This document shows, piece by piece, positions 53,358 through 62,112 of a stretch of DNA of 64,000 bases. The stretch covers positions 744,001-808,000 of the forward strand of contig CAVPZS010000008.1 in NCBI GenBank assembly GCA_963710275.1, given 5' to 3'. The stretch's first letter is position 1. Each line of letters opens with the position of its first letter. A program made the translations under genes and the position numbers. A model generated the notes under the pieces. It did no database searches. It saw only the letters and a program-made list of their open reading frames with translations, and had not been told where the DNA came from. This DNA comes from Rhodoblastus sp963710275 (GTDB taxonomy: Bacteria; Pseudomonadota; Alphaproteobacteria; Rhizobiales; Beijerinckiaceae).

Positions 53358-54362
53358 TCAGGCCGCGAGCAGACGGGCAGGATCGCGGGCGCGCCAAAAT
53401 TCTTCCGCGCGGCTTTGCGCCATTTGCATGTCCGGCGCAAGGCCCATGGTGCTTCAGCGCCATGGCCAGGGTGCCGGCTATGGCCGCCTCGGCATAGGCG
53501 TCGCGGATCTCGCTGCGCCAGACGGCGACGAGGCGCGAAAAATCCATGGCCTCGTCCGGCAATTGCCGCGGTTCGTCCATGACCGGGCGGCCAGCGCTCC
53601 TCGAAGGCTTGCCATCGAGCGATCCCAAGGGTTTCGCAAGGTTTGCCGGGGCGCCGCTCGATCTCGCCGCCCTCGCCGCGAAAACCGACCATGTTGCTCT
53701 CGCCGAGCAGAAGCGCCGCGTCGCGATGGGTCGTCATGTAATTGGGATGAAAAATTCCCTGCAGCAGGCAGGGCGCATGCAGCGGATTGATCATCCGCGC
53801 AATGCGTGTGGACCGGGGAGCGCAGGCCCAGAATCTTCTTGAAGCCCATCATGCGCGCCAGCGGCGGGCTGATGTGCTCAAGGTCCATATAGGCAAAATT
53901 CTTCTGCCTGAGCTGCTGCGCCGCGGCGACGAAATTTTCGACGGGCGCGAGCCCAAGCCTGCGCAAGACGTCGCCGGTATAGAGCCGGCCAGCGGTGTGG
54001 CCATCAAAGCCATGCATGAAGACGGCGTGACCGCTCGAGGCCAGGCACAGCGCCGCCAGCAGGAACCAGGGCAATTGCCGCTTCTTGCCGGCATAGGACG
54101 ACCAATCCACCGCCGGCAGCAAGTCGGGCGGCGGCGGCAGGCTCTTGCGCACCGCCTTGACGAAACCGGCGATTTCCGCGGCGCTTTCCTCCTTCACCCG
54201 CAACAGCATGAGGAAGGCGCCGAGCTGTTCCGGCAGGACCTTGTCCTCCAGGATCATGGTCATCGCCTCTTCCGCCTCTTCCAGGGTCAGGGCGCGAGAA
54301 AGATTGCGGCCGCGCCCGAGAATGGCGATGAAGCGCGCGAAAGGATGGGGGGTATGGGGCAT
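53358..54362 (-). CDS. TrpD2/YbiB-like protein of the anthranilate phosphoribosyltransferase superfamily (frame broken)
   Basis: Starts MPHTPHPFARFIAILGRGRN, with the superfamily N-terminal helices LEEAEEAMTMILEDKVLPEQ and LGAFLMLLRVKEESAAEIAG, then GHAVFMHGFDGHTAGRLYTG and LARMMGFKKILGLRSPVHT. After a shift near 53810 it continues NPLHAPCLLQGIFHPNYMTT, LLLGESNMVGFRGEGGEIER and, in another frame, MDEPRQLPDEAMDFSRLVAV ending DPARLLAA. The anthranilate-binding residues are not conserved in this subgroup, some of which bind nucleic acid, so a role in tryptophan synthesis should not be assumed. It precedes cysG, as in related genomes. Confidence 0.8.
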
Positions 54363-54538
54363 GGTTTTTTTATCCCGCGTGCCGCAGAGATTTTTCGTGT
54401 CGCCCAGCATAGACGCGGACGCTTTGCGGGCAAGGGCGATGGATCCGGGCCATTGCCTGGACCGTAGCGGTATCTTACAGTTCGGCTGCGTTTCATGCGC
54501 CTATTAGATAACGTGCATAGTTTTTTATAAGTCAGGAA

Positions 54539-55015
54539 ATGACCCAAACTGCGACAGAAAACCAGTCTACGCCGGTGCGAGCTGTTTTGATAGCTTGGAC
54601 GCTTCTAGCGGCCTTGCTCGTCACGGTCGTGCTCGCGAGCGGCGAGTATGCTTATATCGAGCGAATCGAGCGTATTCGTGAGAACCACGCCAAAATAGTC
54701 GGCTCGTTCACTGCGAAGGATTGCGCCAATCACGCCTCCCGCTCCTATGAATTCGAGGTCGACGGCAAGATTTATCATGGCCGCGGAAATTCCGCGGCGG
54801 GCGGCAACTGCGATAACGTCCGGATTGGCGCGCCGATTTTCGTCCATTACGAAACGGGCAATCCCTCCAACAACCTTGGCAGCGATCCGGTCTCGGAACT
54901 GTGGGACCATATTATCCCAATGATTTTAGTTGTTCTTTTCTTTCCTCCGCTCCTTATTTGGAGGTATTTCAGGTGGCGTGCTTGCGGGAGCCCGTGGCAC
55001 TGGAACTGGTCGTGA
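54539..55015 (+). CDS. Two-helix membrane protein with DUF3592-like external domain
   Basis: A 158-residue protein with helix 1 VLIAWTLLAALLVTVVLASG, an extracytoplasmic domain of about 80 residues containing Cys (KDCANHASRSYEFEVDGKIY, GGNCDNVRIGAPIFVHYETG, PSNNLGSDP) and helix 2 IIPMILVVLFFPPLLIWRYF. The YEFEVDGKIYHG ... IFVHYETGNPSNN pattern is that of DUF3592 proteins. Function is unknown. Its sequence is less GC-rich than its neighbours, which hints at recent acquisition. The ATG at 54539 has only a weak ribosome site (GTCAGGAA). Confidence 0.7.
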   Translation: MTQTATENQSTPVRAVLIAWTLLAALLVTVVLASGEYAYIERIERIRENHAKIVGSFTAKDCANHASRSYEFEVDGKIYHGRGNSAAGGNCDNVRIGAPIFVHYETGNPSNNLGSDPVSELWDHIIPMILVVLFFPPLLIWRYFRWRACGSPWHWNWS

Positions 55016-55177
55016 ATTCATCCTCGCCTGCACTTCGCCATAAACTGCCTCGCTTGCGCCACTCGATCTAGCCCCGAAGTCGTCACGCGCCGCGCGTCCG
55101 GCAAAAAGCCGAGCAATTGTCGCAAAATTCGGCTAAAACGCCGGAATGAACGAATTCCCAACCCCTTTCCTCCGTGC

Positions 55178-55960
55178 TTGCGCGTGACGGCGCGCGCGCT
55201 GCTGCTGGGCGATCGCATCGAGATCGGCGGGCTGGAGCGGGCTGACGCGATTTCAGCGGCGCCGCTGGCGTTTCATGTCGGCCAGGCGGGCCGCGTGGCG
55301 CTTTATCGCTATGGCGTGGCGGTGATGGTCGGCCTGTCGCCGCTCGAGGAAGAGGATGTCCTTCTCAAACTCAAGGACCGGATCATCGGCGCGCGGCTGC
55401 GCAAAGAGGATGAAATCGCCATTCTCACCATCGGCGGCGAGGGCGAGGACCGCATCACCCCCGGCGGCCCGATCGCGCTGAAAGACCTGTCCGACGCGCG
55501 TTTCCTGGTCTTTGCCGACGCCCTGGCCAAAAGCGTGGCGCTGGGGCGCGACGAGCGCGAGGTCAATGGCGTGTTCGACAAGGTCGAGCCCCTGGCCGCC
55601 ACCCTCGCCCTGCACGGGCGGCCGATGCGAGACCGGCGCGAAATGCTGCGGCTGATCGGTCAGGCGCTGCAGGTGCAGCATCGGGTCTCCGGCCGCGTCG
55701 CCGTCGAGGACAAGCCCGACGTGTTGTGGGACCGCCCCGACCTCGAACGCCTTTATGCCCGGCTCGAGGACGAATACGAGTTGAAGGAGCGCGGCCAGAC
55801 CCTGCAACGGAAGCTGGACGTGATCGTCGAGACCGTCCGCGCCCTCACCGACATTATCGACGCCGACCGATCCTCGCGCATGGAATTCACCATTGTGCTG
55901 CTGATTCTGGCAGAACTCGGCATTTCCCTGTTCCAGATCTTCTTTCTTCACGGTCATTGA
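55178..55960 (+). CDS. RMD1/YagE (DUF155) family membrane-anchored protein
   Basis: The frame encodes about 260 residues. Family blocks: GRVALYRYGVAVMVGLSPLE, EEDVLLKLKDRIIGAR, ILTIGGEGEDRITPGG, LVFADALAKSVALGRDEREV and DVLWDRPDLERLYARLEDEY, then a coiled-coil (ELKERGQTLQRKLDVIVETV) and one C-terminal membrane helix (EFTIVLLILAELGISLFQIF). This is the layout of yeast Rmd1/mitochondrial RMND1-type proteins; the bacterial role is unknown. Only TTG 55178 or GTG 55184 starts this frame. ATG 55146 (MNEFPTPFLRA) is one base out of frame, so a further indel near 55178 is likely and the true start is probably 55146. Confidence 0.8.
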   Translation: MRVTARALLLGDRIEIGGLERADAISAAPLAFHVGQAGRVALYRYGVAVMVGLSPLEEEDVLLKLKDRIIGARLRKEDEIAILTIGGEGEDRITPGGPIALKDLSDARFLVFADALAKSVALGRDEREVNGVFDKVEPLAATLALHGRPMRDRREMLRLIGQALQVQHRVSGRVAVEDKPDVLWDRPDLERLYARLEDEYELKERGQTLQRKLDVIVETVRALTDIIDADRSSRMEFTIVLLILAELGISLFQIFFLHGH

Positions 55961-56133
55961 TCCCCCGGCGTTTGAGCCGGCCAAATCTCCAGCACATTGA
56001 CATCAGGCTCATTCCCTTCCACAGAAGGCGCGCAAAGCGCGGTCGAGGCAGCCCGCCTCCTGCCGGCCGCCTTGTCGCGTTCGCGCGTTCCATGCGGTCG
56101 GAACGCGGAAAAAAGCGATCGACCGCCGAAAGA

Positions 56134-57951
56134 ATGTGCTTGTTCGACTCCATCCTGCATCGCTTGCGCACGAAATTGTTCAGCACGGGGCAATTGCACC
56201 TGATCGAGCGCCTGGTGCGCGACCAGGGTCGCAAGCACCTCAAGGGCTATGTGCTCGCTTTCGCGATGATGGGCCTGATCGCGGCGACGACGACGGCTTC
56301 CGCCTTTGTCATGAAATATATCTTCGACCGGATTTTCGTCGGTCGCAGCGTCGCCGCCATGTGGGCGATCGGCGGGGCGATCATGACCATTTATATCGTC
56401 AAGGGCCTGGCCACCTATGGCCAGCAGGTGGTCCTGTCGAAAATCGCCAATAACATCATCGCAGAAATCCAGACCCGCATTTTCGACAAAATGCTGGCGA
56501 TGGACATCAGCTTCTACAACGCCCGCCATTCCACCGAATTCATCGCGCGCCAGGCCTTTATCGCCCAATCGGCGAGCGGCGCGCTCAACATGCTGATCAC
56601 CGCGCTCGGCCGCGACATATTGACCACCATTGGCCTGACCTACGCCATGTTTGCGCAGGATCCGCTGCTGGCCTCGCTCGCCATATTGATCATGCCCATG
56701 GCCATTGTCGGCGTGCGCAAGCTCGGAAATCGCGCCAAGAAGGTGATGATGACCGAGTTCTACGGCTTCGCCGCCATCCTCGAATCCCTGCAGGAGACGG
56801 CGCAGGGCATTCGCGTGGTCAAGGCCTTCACGCTAGAGCCTTTCATGCTCGAGCGGCAGGTGGCGGGCATCCGGCAATTCGAGCGCGCCGCCAACAAGCT
56901 CTCGCGCATCCAGTCGCGTTCAAGCCCGCTGATGGAGACGCTGGCCGGCTTCGCCATCGCCCTGGTCGTGGTCTATGGCGGCTCTCGCGTCATCTACAGC
57001 GGCGAGCAGCCCGGCAATTTCTTCGCCTTCATCACCGCCCTGCTGCTGGCCACGGAGCCAGCCAAGCGCGTCGCCCGCCTGCATGTCGACCTGACCTCCT
57101 CGCTGATGGGCGTCGGCATGCTCTATGACTTCCTCGACCAGCCGACGCCGGAAAAGGAAACCGGCGACGAGCCGGAACTGCAGGTCACCGAAGGGCGCGT
57201 CGAATTCGAAAACGTCGACTTCTTCTATCGCGCCGGCGAACTCGTGCTGAACAAGCTCAGCCTTGTCGCCGAACCCGGCCAAACCACGGCGCTGGTCGGC
57301 CGCTCCGGCGGCGGCAAGACCACGACCATGTCCATGCTGCTGCGCTTCTATGAGCCCACCGGCGGCAAGGTTCTGATTGACGGCCAGGATATCTGCGCCT
57401 GTTCGCGCCGCTCGCTGCGCCGGCAGATCGCCTATGTCGGGCAGGACAGTTTCCTGTTCAAAGGCTCGATCCGAGACAATATCGCCTTCGGCAAGCCGGG
57501 CGCGAGCGAGGACGAGATCGTCGCCGCCGCCAAGGCCGCCTATGCCCACGACTTCATCACCGGTTTCGAGCGCGGCTACGATTCGCCCGTCGGCGAACAG
57601 GGCATGCAGCTTTCCGGCGGCCAGCGCCAACGCATCGCCATCGCCCGCGCCTTCCTGAAGAACGCTCACCTCATCCTGCTCGACGAGGCGACCTCGGCGC
57701 TCGACACGGAATCGGAACGCGCGGTGCAGGAGGCGCTGAAGACCCTGTGCGCCGGACGCACGACGCTGGTCATCGCCCATCGCCTCAGCACGGTGGCCAA
57801 CGCCGAGCGCATTTGCGTCATCGAAGGCGGCAAGGTCATCGAATCCGGGCGCCAGGACGAATTGCTGGCGAAAAATGGCGTTTACGCCCTGCTCCACCGG
57901 ACGCAATTCGACCGCAGCCTGCATCTGGCGGCGGACGCTGCGGCGGAATAA
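56134..57951 (+). CDS. MsbA-like ABC exporter, fused membrane and ATPase domains
   Basis: A 605-residue half-transporter. Six membrane helices lie in the first 320 residues (for example HLKGYVLAFAMMGLIAATTT, AMWAIGGAIMTIYIVKGLAT, TLAGFAIALVVVYGGS). The ATPase domain has Walker A LVGRSGGGKTTTMSMLLRFY, Q-loop YVGQDSFLFKGSIRDNIAFG, signature LSGGQRQRIAIARAFLKNAH, Walker B LILLDEATSALDTESE and the H-loop VIAHRLSTVANAERICVIEG. It works as a homodimer or with a partner half to export lipids, glycans or drugs. Similarity is of the MsbA lipid-A flippase kind, but the substrate is not determined. Frame intact. Confidence 0.9.
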   Translation: MCLFDSILHRLRTKLFSTGQLHLIERLVRDQGRKHLKGYVLAFAMMGLIAATTTASAFVMKYIFDRIFVGRSVAAMWAIGGAIMTIYIVKGLATYGQQVVLSKIANNIIAEIQTRIFDKMLAMDISFYNARHSTEFIARQAFIAQSASGALNMLITALGRDILTTIGLTYAMFAQDPLLASLAILIMPMAIVGVRKLGNRAKKVMMTEFYGFAAILESLQETAQGIRVVKAFTLEPFMLERQVAGIRQFERAANKLSRIQSRSSPLMETLAGFAIALVVVYGGSRVIYSGEQPGNFFAFITALLLATEPAKRVARLHVDLTSSLMGVGMLYDFLDQPTPEKETGDEPELQVTEGRVEFENVDFFYRAGELVLNKLSLVAEPGQTTALVGRSGGGKTTTMSMLLRFYEPTGGKVLIDGQDICACSRRSLRRQIAYVGQDSFLFKGSIRDNIAFGKPGASEDEIVAAAKAAYAHDFITGFERGYDSPVGEQGMQLSGGQRQRIAIARAFLKNAHLILLDEATSALDTESERAVQEALKTLCAGRTTLVIAHRLSTVANAERICVIEGGKVIESGRQDELLAKNGVYALLHRTQFDRSLHLAADAAAE

Positions 57952-58014
57952 GGCCAATGACAGCGGCCGACGCTCAAAACGCGCGTCCCTAGCCAAGTCG
58001 TCGCCTTAAACGCT

Positions 58015-58506
58015 TCAGGCCCTGCGTTCTCTGCGTAGCCGCGCCCTCAAGCGCAGCAGCGTCATTTCCACGCCCAGACGGCCATCGGCCGCCATCATTG
58101 CCATCGGCGAACGACCGCAGAACGGCTCTTCGACGGTCTCGCCGCGCAACCAGCAGAGGGCGGCTGCCGGGACCGGAAACAGCTCCAGCGCCGCGCCAAT
58201 GGTTTCGAGCGCCAGGACAACTCCCGACAGCGCGCGGGACCCGCCGCAAATCACGGCCCGCTCGTCCTGCGACAGGCCGGCGGCATCGGCGATGCGGTCG
58301 AAGGCGTCATGAAGCTCCATTTCCTCGCGCCTGGCGGGCGAGAGCCAAGCGGAAGGAACATTTATCGGGTGTTCGCCGCGAAGCAGAGCGGTCGCGCGGG
58401 ACAGCAACGCTTGCGCCGGCGAGCGCCGGAGCCGCGCGCGGCGCGCGCCTGAGAAAAACCGCGGGCCCGCAAATGTTTCAACGCCGCCGCCAAAAACCAG
58501 AGACAT
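58015..58506 (-). CDS. Putative antitoxin-like protein of the MbcA/ParS/Xre (DUF2384) type
   Basis: ATG 58506 (GGGAGAGC upstream) encodes 163 residues. The C-terminal third, PAAALCWLRGETVEEPFCGR followed by SPMAMMAADGRLGVEMTLL, resembles the toxin-binding domain of Xre/MbcA/ParS antitoxins (WLxxp...f.gr.Pl.ll...g...v). A middle segment, LSQDERAVICGGSRALSGVV, could be a degenerate DNA-binding part. No RES-domain or other toxin gene is adjacent, so it is not a standard toxin-antitoxin pair. The assignment is by motif only and moderate at best. Confidence 0.5.
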   Translation of the reverse strand: MSLVFGGGVETFAGPRFFSGARRARLRRSPAQALLSRATALLRGEHPINVPSAWLSPARREEMELHDAFDRIADAAGLSQDERAVICGGSRALSGVVLALETIGAALELFPVPAAALCWLRGETVEEPFCGRSPMAMMAADGRLGVEMTLLRLRARLRRERRA

Positions 58507-58937
58507 GATACGCTCTCCCTAACTCGACAAGCACCGGAACAAATCAAGAACATTTTAAAGCCAATGTCAATACTCCCGCGAATGGGAGGCCAAAGATAAT
58601 TTGCAAGGATGGGCGCCGCGGACCCAAGCGTTCTGCCGGTCACGGCCGAAGGCGCGCGTGCGGTTGGCGTTTGAAGCTCTGCGCCCGTGGCTTAGCCTCG
58701 GCGATGTAGCCGTCGAGGCGTCACGGACGTCCATTTCCTCGTGACTTGCGGGCGAAGACCTGTAACGCGCAAAAGCGGGATCGCGACAACACAGATTTCC
58801 GTGCGCTCAACTCGAGCTGAGCATTACGCGATCCCCCACTGTATTATCTGCCAAAAGAAAGACGGGGACGGCCCCTCGGCATTTTCTCTGCCGTTAATCG
58901 CTACGATTTTTGCAAGTGCAAAGACATTGTCAGCGAA
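58507..58937. other. Intergenic stretch without supported genes
   Basis: These 431 bases between the DUF2384-like gene and the glycosyltransferase hold only short frames with no ribosome site. GC content falls towards the right end. I see no tRNA, insertion-sequence ends or strong terminator; it may contain gene debris. Confidence 0.5.
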
Positions 58938-60020
58938 TTACGATCGAAACGATAAAAAATAATTCTTTATCAACCTAGAAATAATTCCTCGCGGCGGCCT
59001 AACATGACTCTCCGCCAACCCGTCGTTGGCTGATCCGTTGACGGCCGACTTGCCGTTCGGCGCATCGTCATCTTGTGAGCTTTCTGCCTCCCCGTGCGCT
59101 TCGAAAGCCGTCATGTTCTTGCCTGTCTTGTGGCCTTCTTCAAGGGCGGCCTCCAAACCCACAAGATCGAATGCTCTTAGCCTCTTAATCTCTTCCAAAA
59201 CCAGAGGTAGATTTTTTTCAGTGATCCCGAGACATTCTGGGGCGCAGTGCAGTCGCAATTCTTCCAGTGCTGATTGTTCCGCCAGGATGCGCGCAGCAGC
59301 TCCGGCTTCAACAATCAACTTTGTGGTCGCGAGGCGCGGGTCAGCCCAGCATGCGGAGACAAGGTCGTACCCACGTCGCGTCCGCTCCTTCTGTGGATCG
59401 GGAAGCTCGTGAAGCACCAAAGCGTTCCGAGACAGGACGAGCCGGTAGCCCATTCGCGCCATAACTTGCGCGTGGGCATAGCAGACGGATCGCAAACTCT
59501 CATGATAGGGGATCGGGCATGTGATCCACGCCTCTCGTCGGAACGCCACATTATTGGAAGCGTAACAGCCAAGCGGTTCACCATTTTCGACAAACAGGAA
59601 CCCAAAATCCATGACCGACATGGCTTGGCCCGTAAGAGAAAAATCATCGTAGACGGTTAGCCCGCCGACCGCGCTTATCTCTCGGTCTTGAAATGGCGCC
59701 ATGAGTTCATCAAGCCACGTATCGTGGGCTGGGTGACAGTCGCCATCGAGGAATACAACAAAATCCGACGTGGAGCGTTGCACGGCCACATCTTTCTGCC
59801 CTTCATAAGAACTACCTGGAACGGCTACATATTTAAAAAATGGATCAATATTGACCGCAAACGCCTCAATGGACGGGTCGGCTAAAGGGTCAACAATCAT
59901 TATGTCAAGGTCAGTATATCTTGTGCGAATAGCCGACAAAGTCTTAAGAGCCTCGGCCAAGGACGCCTTGCTTTGACCTTCTCCAAGATTATACGCCTCT
60001 GTAATTAGCGAAATGGACAT
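58938..60020 (-). CDS. Family 2 glycosyltransferase-like protein, low GC
   Basis: A 360-residue protein with a GT-A start (MSISLITEAYNLGEGQSKAS), EGQKDVAVQRSTSDFVVFLD, the metal-binding DGD in FLDGDCHPAHDTWLDELMAP, ISAVGGLTVYDD, and ASNNVAFRREAWITCPIPYH. The second half is helical. A polar disordered part follows (GEAESSQDDDAPNGKSAVNG), then an amphipathic end IISRLIKNYFLSFRS that could touch the membrane. Sugar donor and acceptor are unknown. Base composition is clearly lower in GC than the rest of the window, pointing to horizontal acquisition. Confidence 0.82.
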   Translation of the reverse strand: MSISLITEAYNLGEGQSKASLAEALKTLSAIRTRYTDLDIMIVDPLADPSIEAFAVNIDPFFKYVAVPGSSYEGQKDVAVQRSTSDFVVFLDGDCHPAHDTWLDELMAPFQDREISAVGGLTVYDDFSLTGQAMSVMDFGFLFVENGEPLGCYASNNVAFRREAWITCPIPYHESLRSVCYAHAQVMARMGYRLVLSRNALVLHELPDPQKERTRRGYDLVSACWADPRLATTKLIVEAGAAARILAEQSALEELRLHCAPECLGITEKNLPLVLEEIKRLRAFDLVGLEAALEEGHKTGKNMTAFEAHGEAESSQDDDAPNGKSAVNGSANDGLAESHVRPPRGIISRLIKNYFLSFRS

Positions 60021-60239
60021 GACCGCCGCCGCCCCCCTAAAACAAACGATAACTGCCTCTGCACGGCTTAGCGAGAAATATTCTTGGCAGCGTCACATTG
60101 GGCGCGAGTTTTTCACAGCACGTCACCCGGCGCGCTGCGCTCGGCATCTCCGTCAAACAAGTGTGGTATTTTTCGTCGATGCCTCCAAGTCCGTAGGATG
60201 GCGCGGCCAGTGAAGGTCCGATGACGGCCACGGTTTTCC

Positions 60240-60420
60240 GGCACTTCAGGGTCGCCCGCAGCGACCTGAAGCTTTTGATGATCTAATTTTACGATAATTT
60301 TCAGTTGCTTATGGTTAATTATTGATCAACTAAGCGAGGATATCAATAAATGAGATTAACTAAATGAGGTTACCAACTGAAATATTTAGATTTTTCGAAT
60401 TTTTTCGCTAAGTCGCGATC
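60240..60420. other. AT-rich intergenic region with near-tandem repeats
   Basis: In a high-GC window these 180 bases are strikingly AT-rich. They include a near-tandem pair AAATGAGATTAACT / AAATGAGGTTACCA and a TTAA-N7-TCAA spacing reminiscent of a CtrA half-matching site. The region lies between the divergent glycosyltransferase and thioesterase genes and probably carries promoters. No gene of more than a few codons is supported between 60021 and 60498. Confidence 0.5.
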
Positions 60421-60498
60421 GTCTTCGATCATGCCACGGAAAAGCTAACACGGCGTTCGCCTTGTGCTTTGCCGGGAAGAGACGATAAGTTGGCGGCC

Positions 60499-60957
60499 AT
60501 GCCCAAGTCGTTCCAGTCCAAGCCGATCATGACCGTCGCCGAGATCGAGGGCTTCCTCGACGCGGAATTTCCGCAATTGCATCATGGCGGCCGCACATTT
60601 TCCGTCGAAGACGTCGGCTCGTTGACATGCCGGATGCGCATGACGGCGCATGAAAAACATCTGCGCCCCGGCGGCACCGTCTCCGGCCCGGCCATGTTCG
60701 CCCTCGCCGATGTCGGGCTCTATGTCGTCATCCTCGCCCATATCGGCCCCATCGCCCTGGCGGTGACGACCAATCTCAACATCAATTTCCTGCGCAAGCC
60801 GCCGGCGCGCGACCTCATCGCCCATTGCCGCCTGTTGAAGCTCGGCAAGAGGCTGGCCGTCGGCGAAGTCACGATCTACGCCGAGAATTCGGACGAGCCG
60901 GTAGCTCATGCCGTCGGCACCTATTCAATTCCGGCGCCGCCTAAAGCGGTAATATGA
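60499..60957 (+). CDS. PaaI-type hotdog-fold thioesterase
   Basis: About 152 residues from ATG 60499 (TTG 60490 with GGGAAGAG upstream is an alternative). Blocks: LTCRMRMTAHEKHLRPGGTV, SGPAMFALADVGLYVVILAH (helix of the hotdog with the catalytic Asp/Asn area), LAVTTNLNINFLRKPPARDL and IAHCRLLKLGKRLAVGEVTI ending PVAHAVGTYSIP. These match acyl-CoA thioesterases of the PaaI group; substrate unknown. Its place just upstream of rplM-rpsI is conserved in alphaproteobacteria. Confidence 0.88.
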   Translation: MPKSFQSKPIMTVAEIEGFLDAEFPQLHHGGRTFSVEDVGSLTCRMRMTAHEKHLRPGGTVSGPAMFALADVGLYVVILAHIGPIALAVTTNLNINFLRKPPARDLIAHCRLLKLGKRLAVGEVTIYAENSDEPVAHAVGTYSIPAPPKAVI

Positions 60958-60965
60958 TACCGCGT

Positions 60966-60988
60966 CTGCAAAAAGCCTGATTTTGCAG
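60966..60988. repeat. Perfect 8-bp inverted repeat before the rplM promoter
   Basis: CTGCAAAA (60966-60973) and TTTTGCAG (60981-60988) are separated by 7 bases, starting 9 bases after the thioesterase stop. The stem may terminate the thioesterase transcript or bind a regulator upstream of the rplM promoter. Confidence 0.5.
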
Positions 60989-61008
60989 CGCTGAGCGGCC
61001 AGATGCGG

Positions 61009-61037
61009 TTGACAAAGCGCAAGCCCTCCCGTACAAG
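61009..61037 (+). promoter_or_regulatory. Sigma-70 promoter of rplM-rpsI
   Basis: TTGACA (61009-61014) and TACAAG (61032-61037) are separated by exactly 17 bases. The -10 ends 62 bases before the rplM ATG. A consensus -35 with this spacing suits a strongly expressed ribosomal protein operon. Confidence 0.7.
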
Positions 61038-61099
61038 CCGCCATCTTCCCCGGGGGCTGTGATCTGACGCCTCCCGCGATCCAACCGGAAAAAAACACA

Positions 61100-61570
61100 A
61101 TGTACGGCAAGACCTATTCGGCCAAGGCCGCCGAAATCGAGAAGAAATGGGTGCTGATCGACGGCAAGGGCCTCGTCGTCGGCCGCCTCGCCTCGATCAT
61201 CGCGCTGCGCCTGCGCGGCAAGCACAAGGCGACCTTCACGCCCCATATGGACGATGGCGACAACATCATCGTCATCAATGCGGACAAGGTGGTTCTCACC
61301 GGCCGCAAGCGCGACCAGAAGGTCTATTATCACCACACGGGCTTCCCCGGCGGCATCAAGGAGCGTTCGGCCAAATACATTCTCGAAGGCCGGTTCCCCG
61401 AGCGCGTCGTTGAGAAGGCGGTGCAGCGCATGCTGCCGCGCGGCCCGCTCGGCGTGAAGCAATTGTCGAATCTTCGCGTCTACAAGGGCGCCGAACATCC
61501 CCATGCGGCGCAGAACCCCTCCGTTCTCGATGTCGCCGCCCTGAACTCCAAGAACGCCAGGAACGACTGA
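61100..61570 (+). CDS. rplM: 50S ribosomal protein L13
   Basis: L13 is an early-binding protein of the large subunit. The 156-residue product has KTYSAKAAEIEKKWVLIDGK, GLVVGRLASIIALRLRGKHK, GDNIIVINADKVVLTGRKRD, YYHHTGFPGGIKERSAKYIL and AVQRMLPRGPLGVKQLSNLR followed by VYKGAEHPHAAQ, the whole family sequence. Frame intact, rpsI follows after two bases, as in nearly all bacteria. CGGAAAAAAAC precedes the start. Confidence 0.97.
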   Translation: MYGKTYSAKAAEIEKKWVLIDGKGLVVGRLASIIALRLRGKHKATFTPHMDDGDNIIVINADKVVLTGRKRDQKVYYHHTGFPGGIKERSAKYILEGRFPERVVEKAVQRMLPRGPLGVKQLSNLRVYKGAEHPHAAQNPSVLDVAALNSKNARND

Positions 61571-61572
61571 TC

Positions 61573-62052
61573 ATGGCCGAGACCATCTCCTCCCTGCAGG
61601 ACCTCAAGAGCGCGACCGCCGCTCCGGCCCCTGAAGCGCCTGTGCATGTGCAGAAGCTCGACAAGCTCGGCCGCGCCTATGCCACCGGCAAGCGCAAGAA
61701 CGCCGTCGCCCGCGTCTGGATCAAGCCCGGCTCGGGCAAGGTCACCGTCAACGGCCGCGAACTCGAAGTCTATTTCGCCCGTCCGGTGCTGCGCATGATC
61801 CTGCAGCAACCGCTCGGAGTCGCCAACCGCAACGAACAGTACGACATGGTCGTCACTGTCGCCGGCGGCGGCCTGTCCGGCCAGGCCGGCGCGGTGCGCC
61901 ACGGCTTGTCCAAGGCCCTGACCTATTACGAGCCCGCCCTGCGCGGCGCGCTGAAGAAGGCCGGCTTCCTGACCCGCGACTCGCGCGTCGTCGAACGTAA
62001 AAAGTACGGCAAGCGCAAGGCTCGCCGCAGCTTCCAGTTCTCGAAGCGCTGA
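61573..62052 (+). CDS. rpsI: 30S ribosomal protein S9
   Basis: S9 contacts the P-site tRNA through its C-terminal tail. The 159-residue product has an N-terminal extension typical of alphaproteobacteria (MAETISSLQDLKSATAAPAP), then GRAYATGKRKNAVARVWIKP, GRELEVYFARPVLRMILQQP, VAGGGLSGQAGAVRHGLSKA and the invariant end ARRSFQFSKR. Its start is two bases after rplM, so translation is coupled. A terminator follows 26 bases after the stop. Confidence 0.97.
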   Translation: MAETISSLQDLKSATAAPAPEAPVHVQKLDKLGRAYATGKRKNAVARVWIKPGSGKVTVNGRELEVYFARPVLRMILQQPLGVANRNEQYDMVVTVAGGGLSGQAGAVRHGLSKALTYYEPALRGALKKAGFLTRDSRVVERKKYGKRKARRSFQFSKR

Positions 62053-62077
62053 GCCTTTCAAGGTCTTTGCAAAATCA

Positions 62078-62105
62078 ACGGCGGTCCCTCGGGCCGCCGT
62101 TTTTC
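62078..62105 (+). terminator. Rho-independent terminator of rplM-rpsI
   Basis: ACGGCGG (62078-62084) pairs with CCGCCGT (62094-62100), extendable inward with TCC/GGG, and is followed by TTTTC. Confidence 0.88.
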
Positions 62106-62112
62106 GTTGCGA

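Noticed and set aside
58741..58962. 73-codon plus-strand frame between the DUF2384-like gene and the glycosyltransferase
   Set aside because: No ribosome site, no protein-like pattern, and it overlaps the end of the opposite-strand glycosyltransferase gene.
60320..60340. CtrA-like TTAA-N7-TCAA site
   Set aside because: One half-site is imperfect, and AT-rich DNA makes such matches frequent; it is mentioned only within the AT-rich region.
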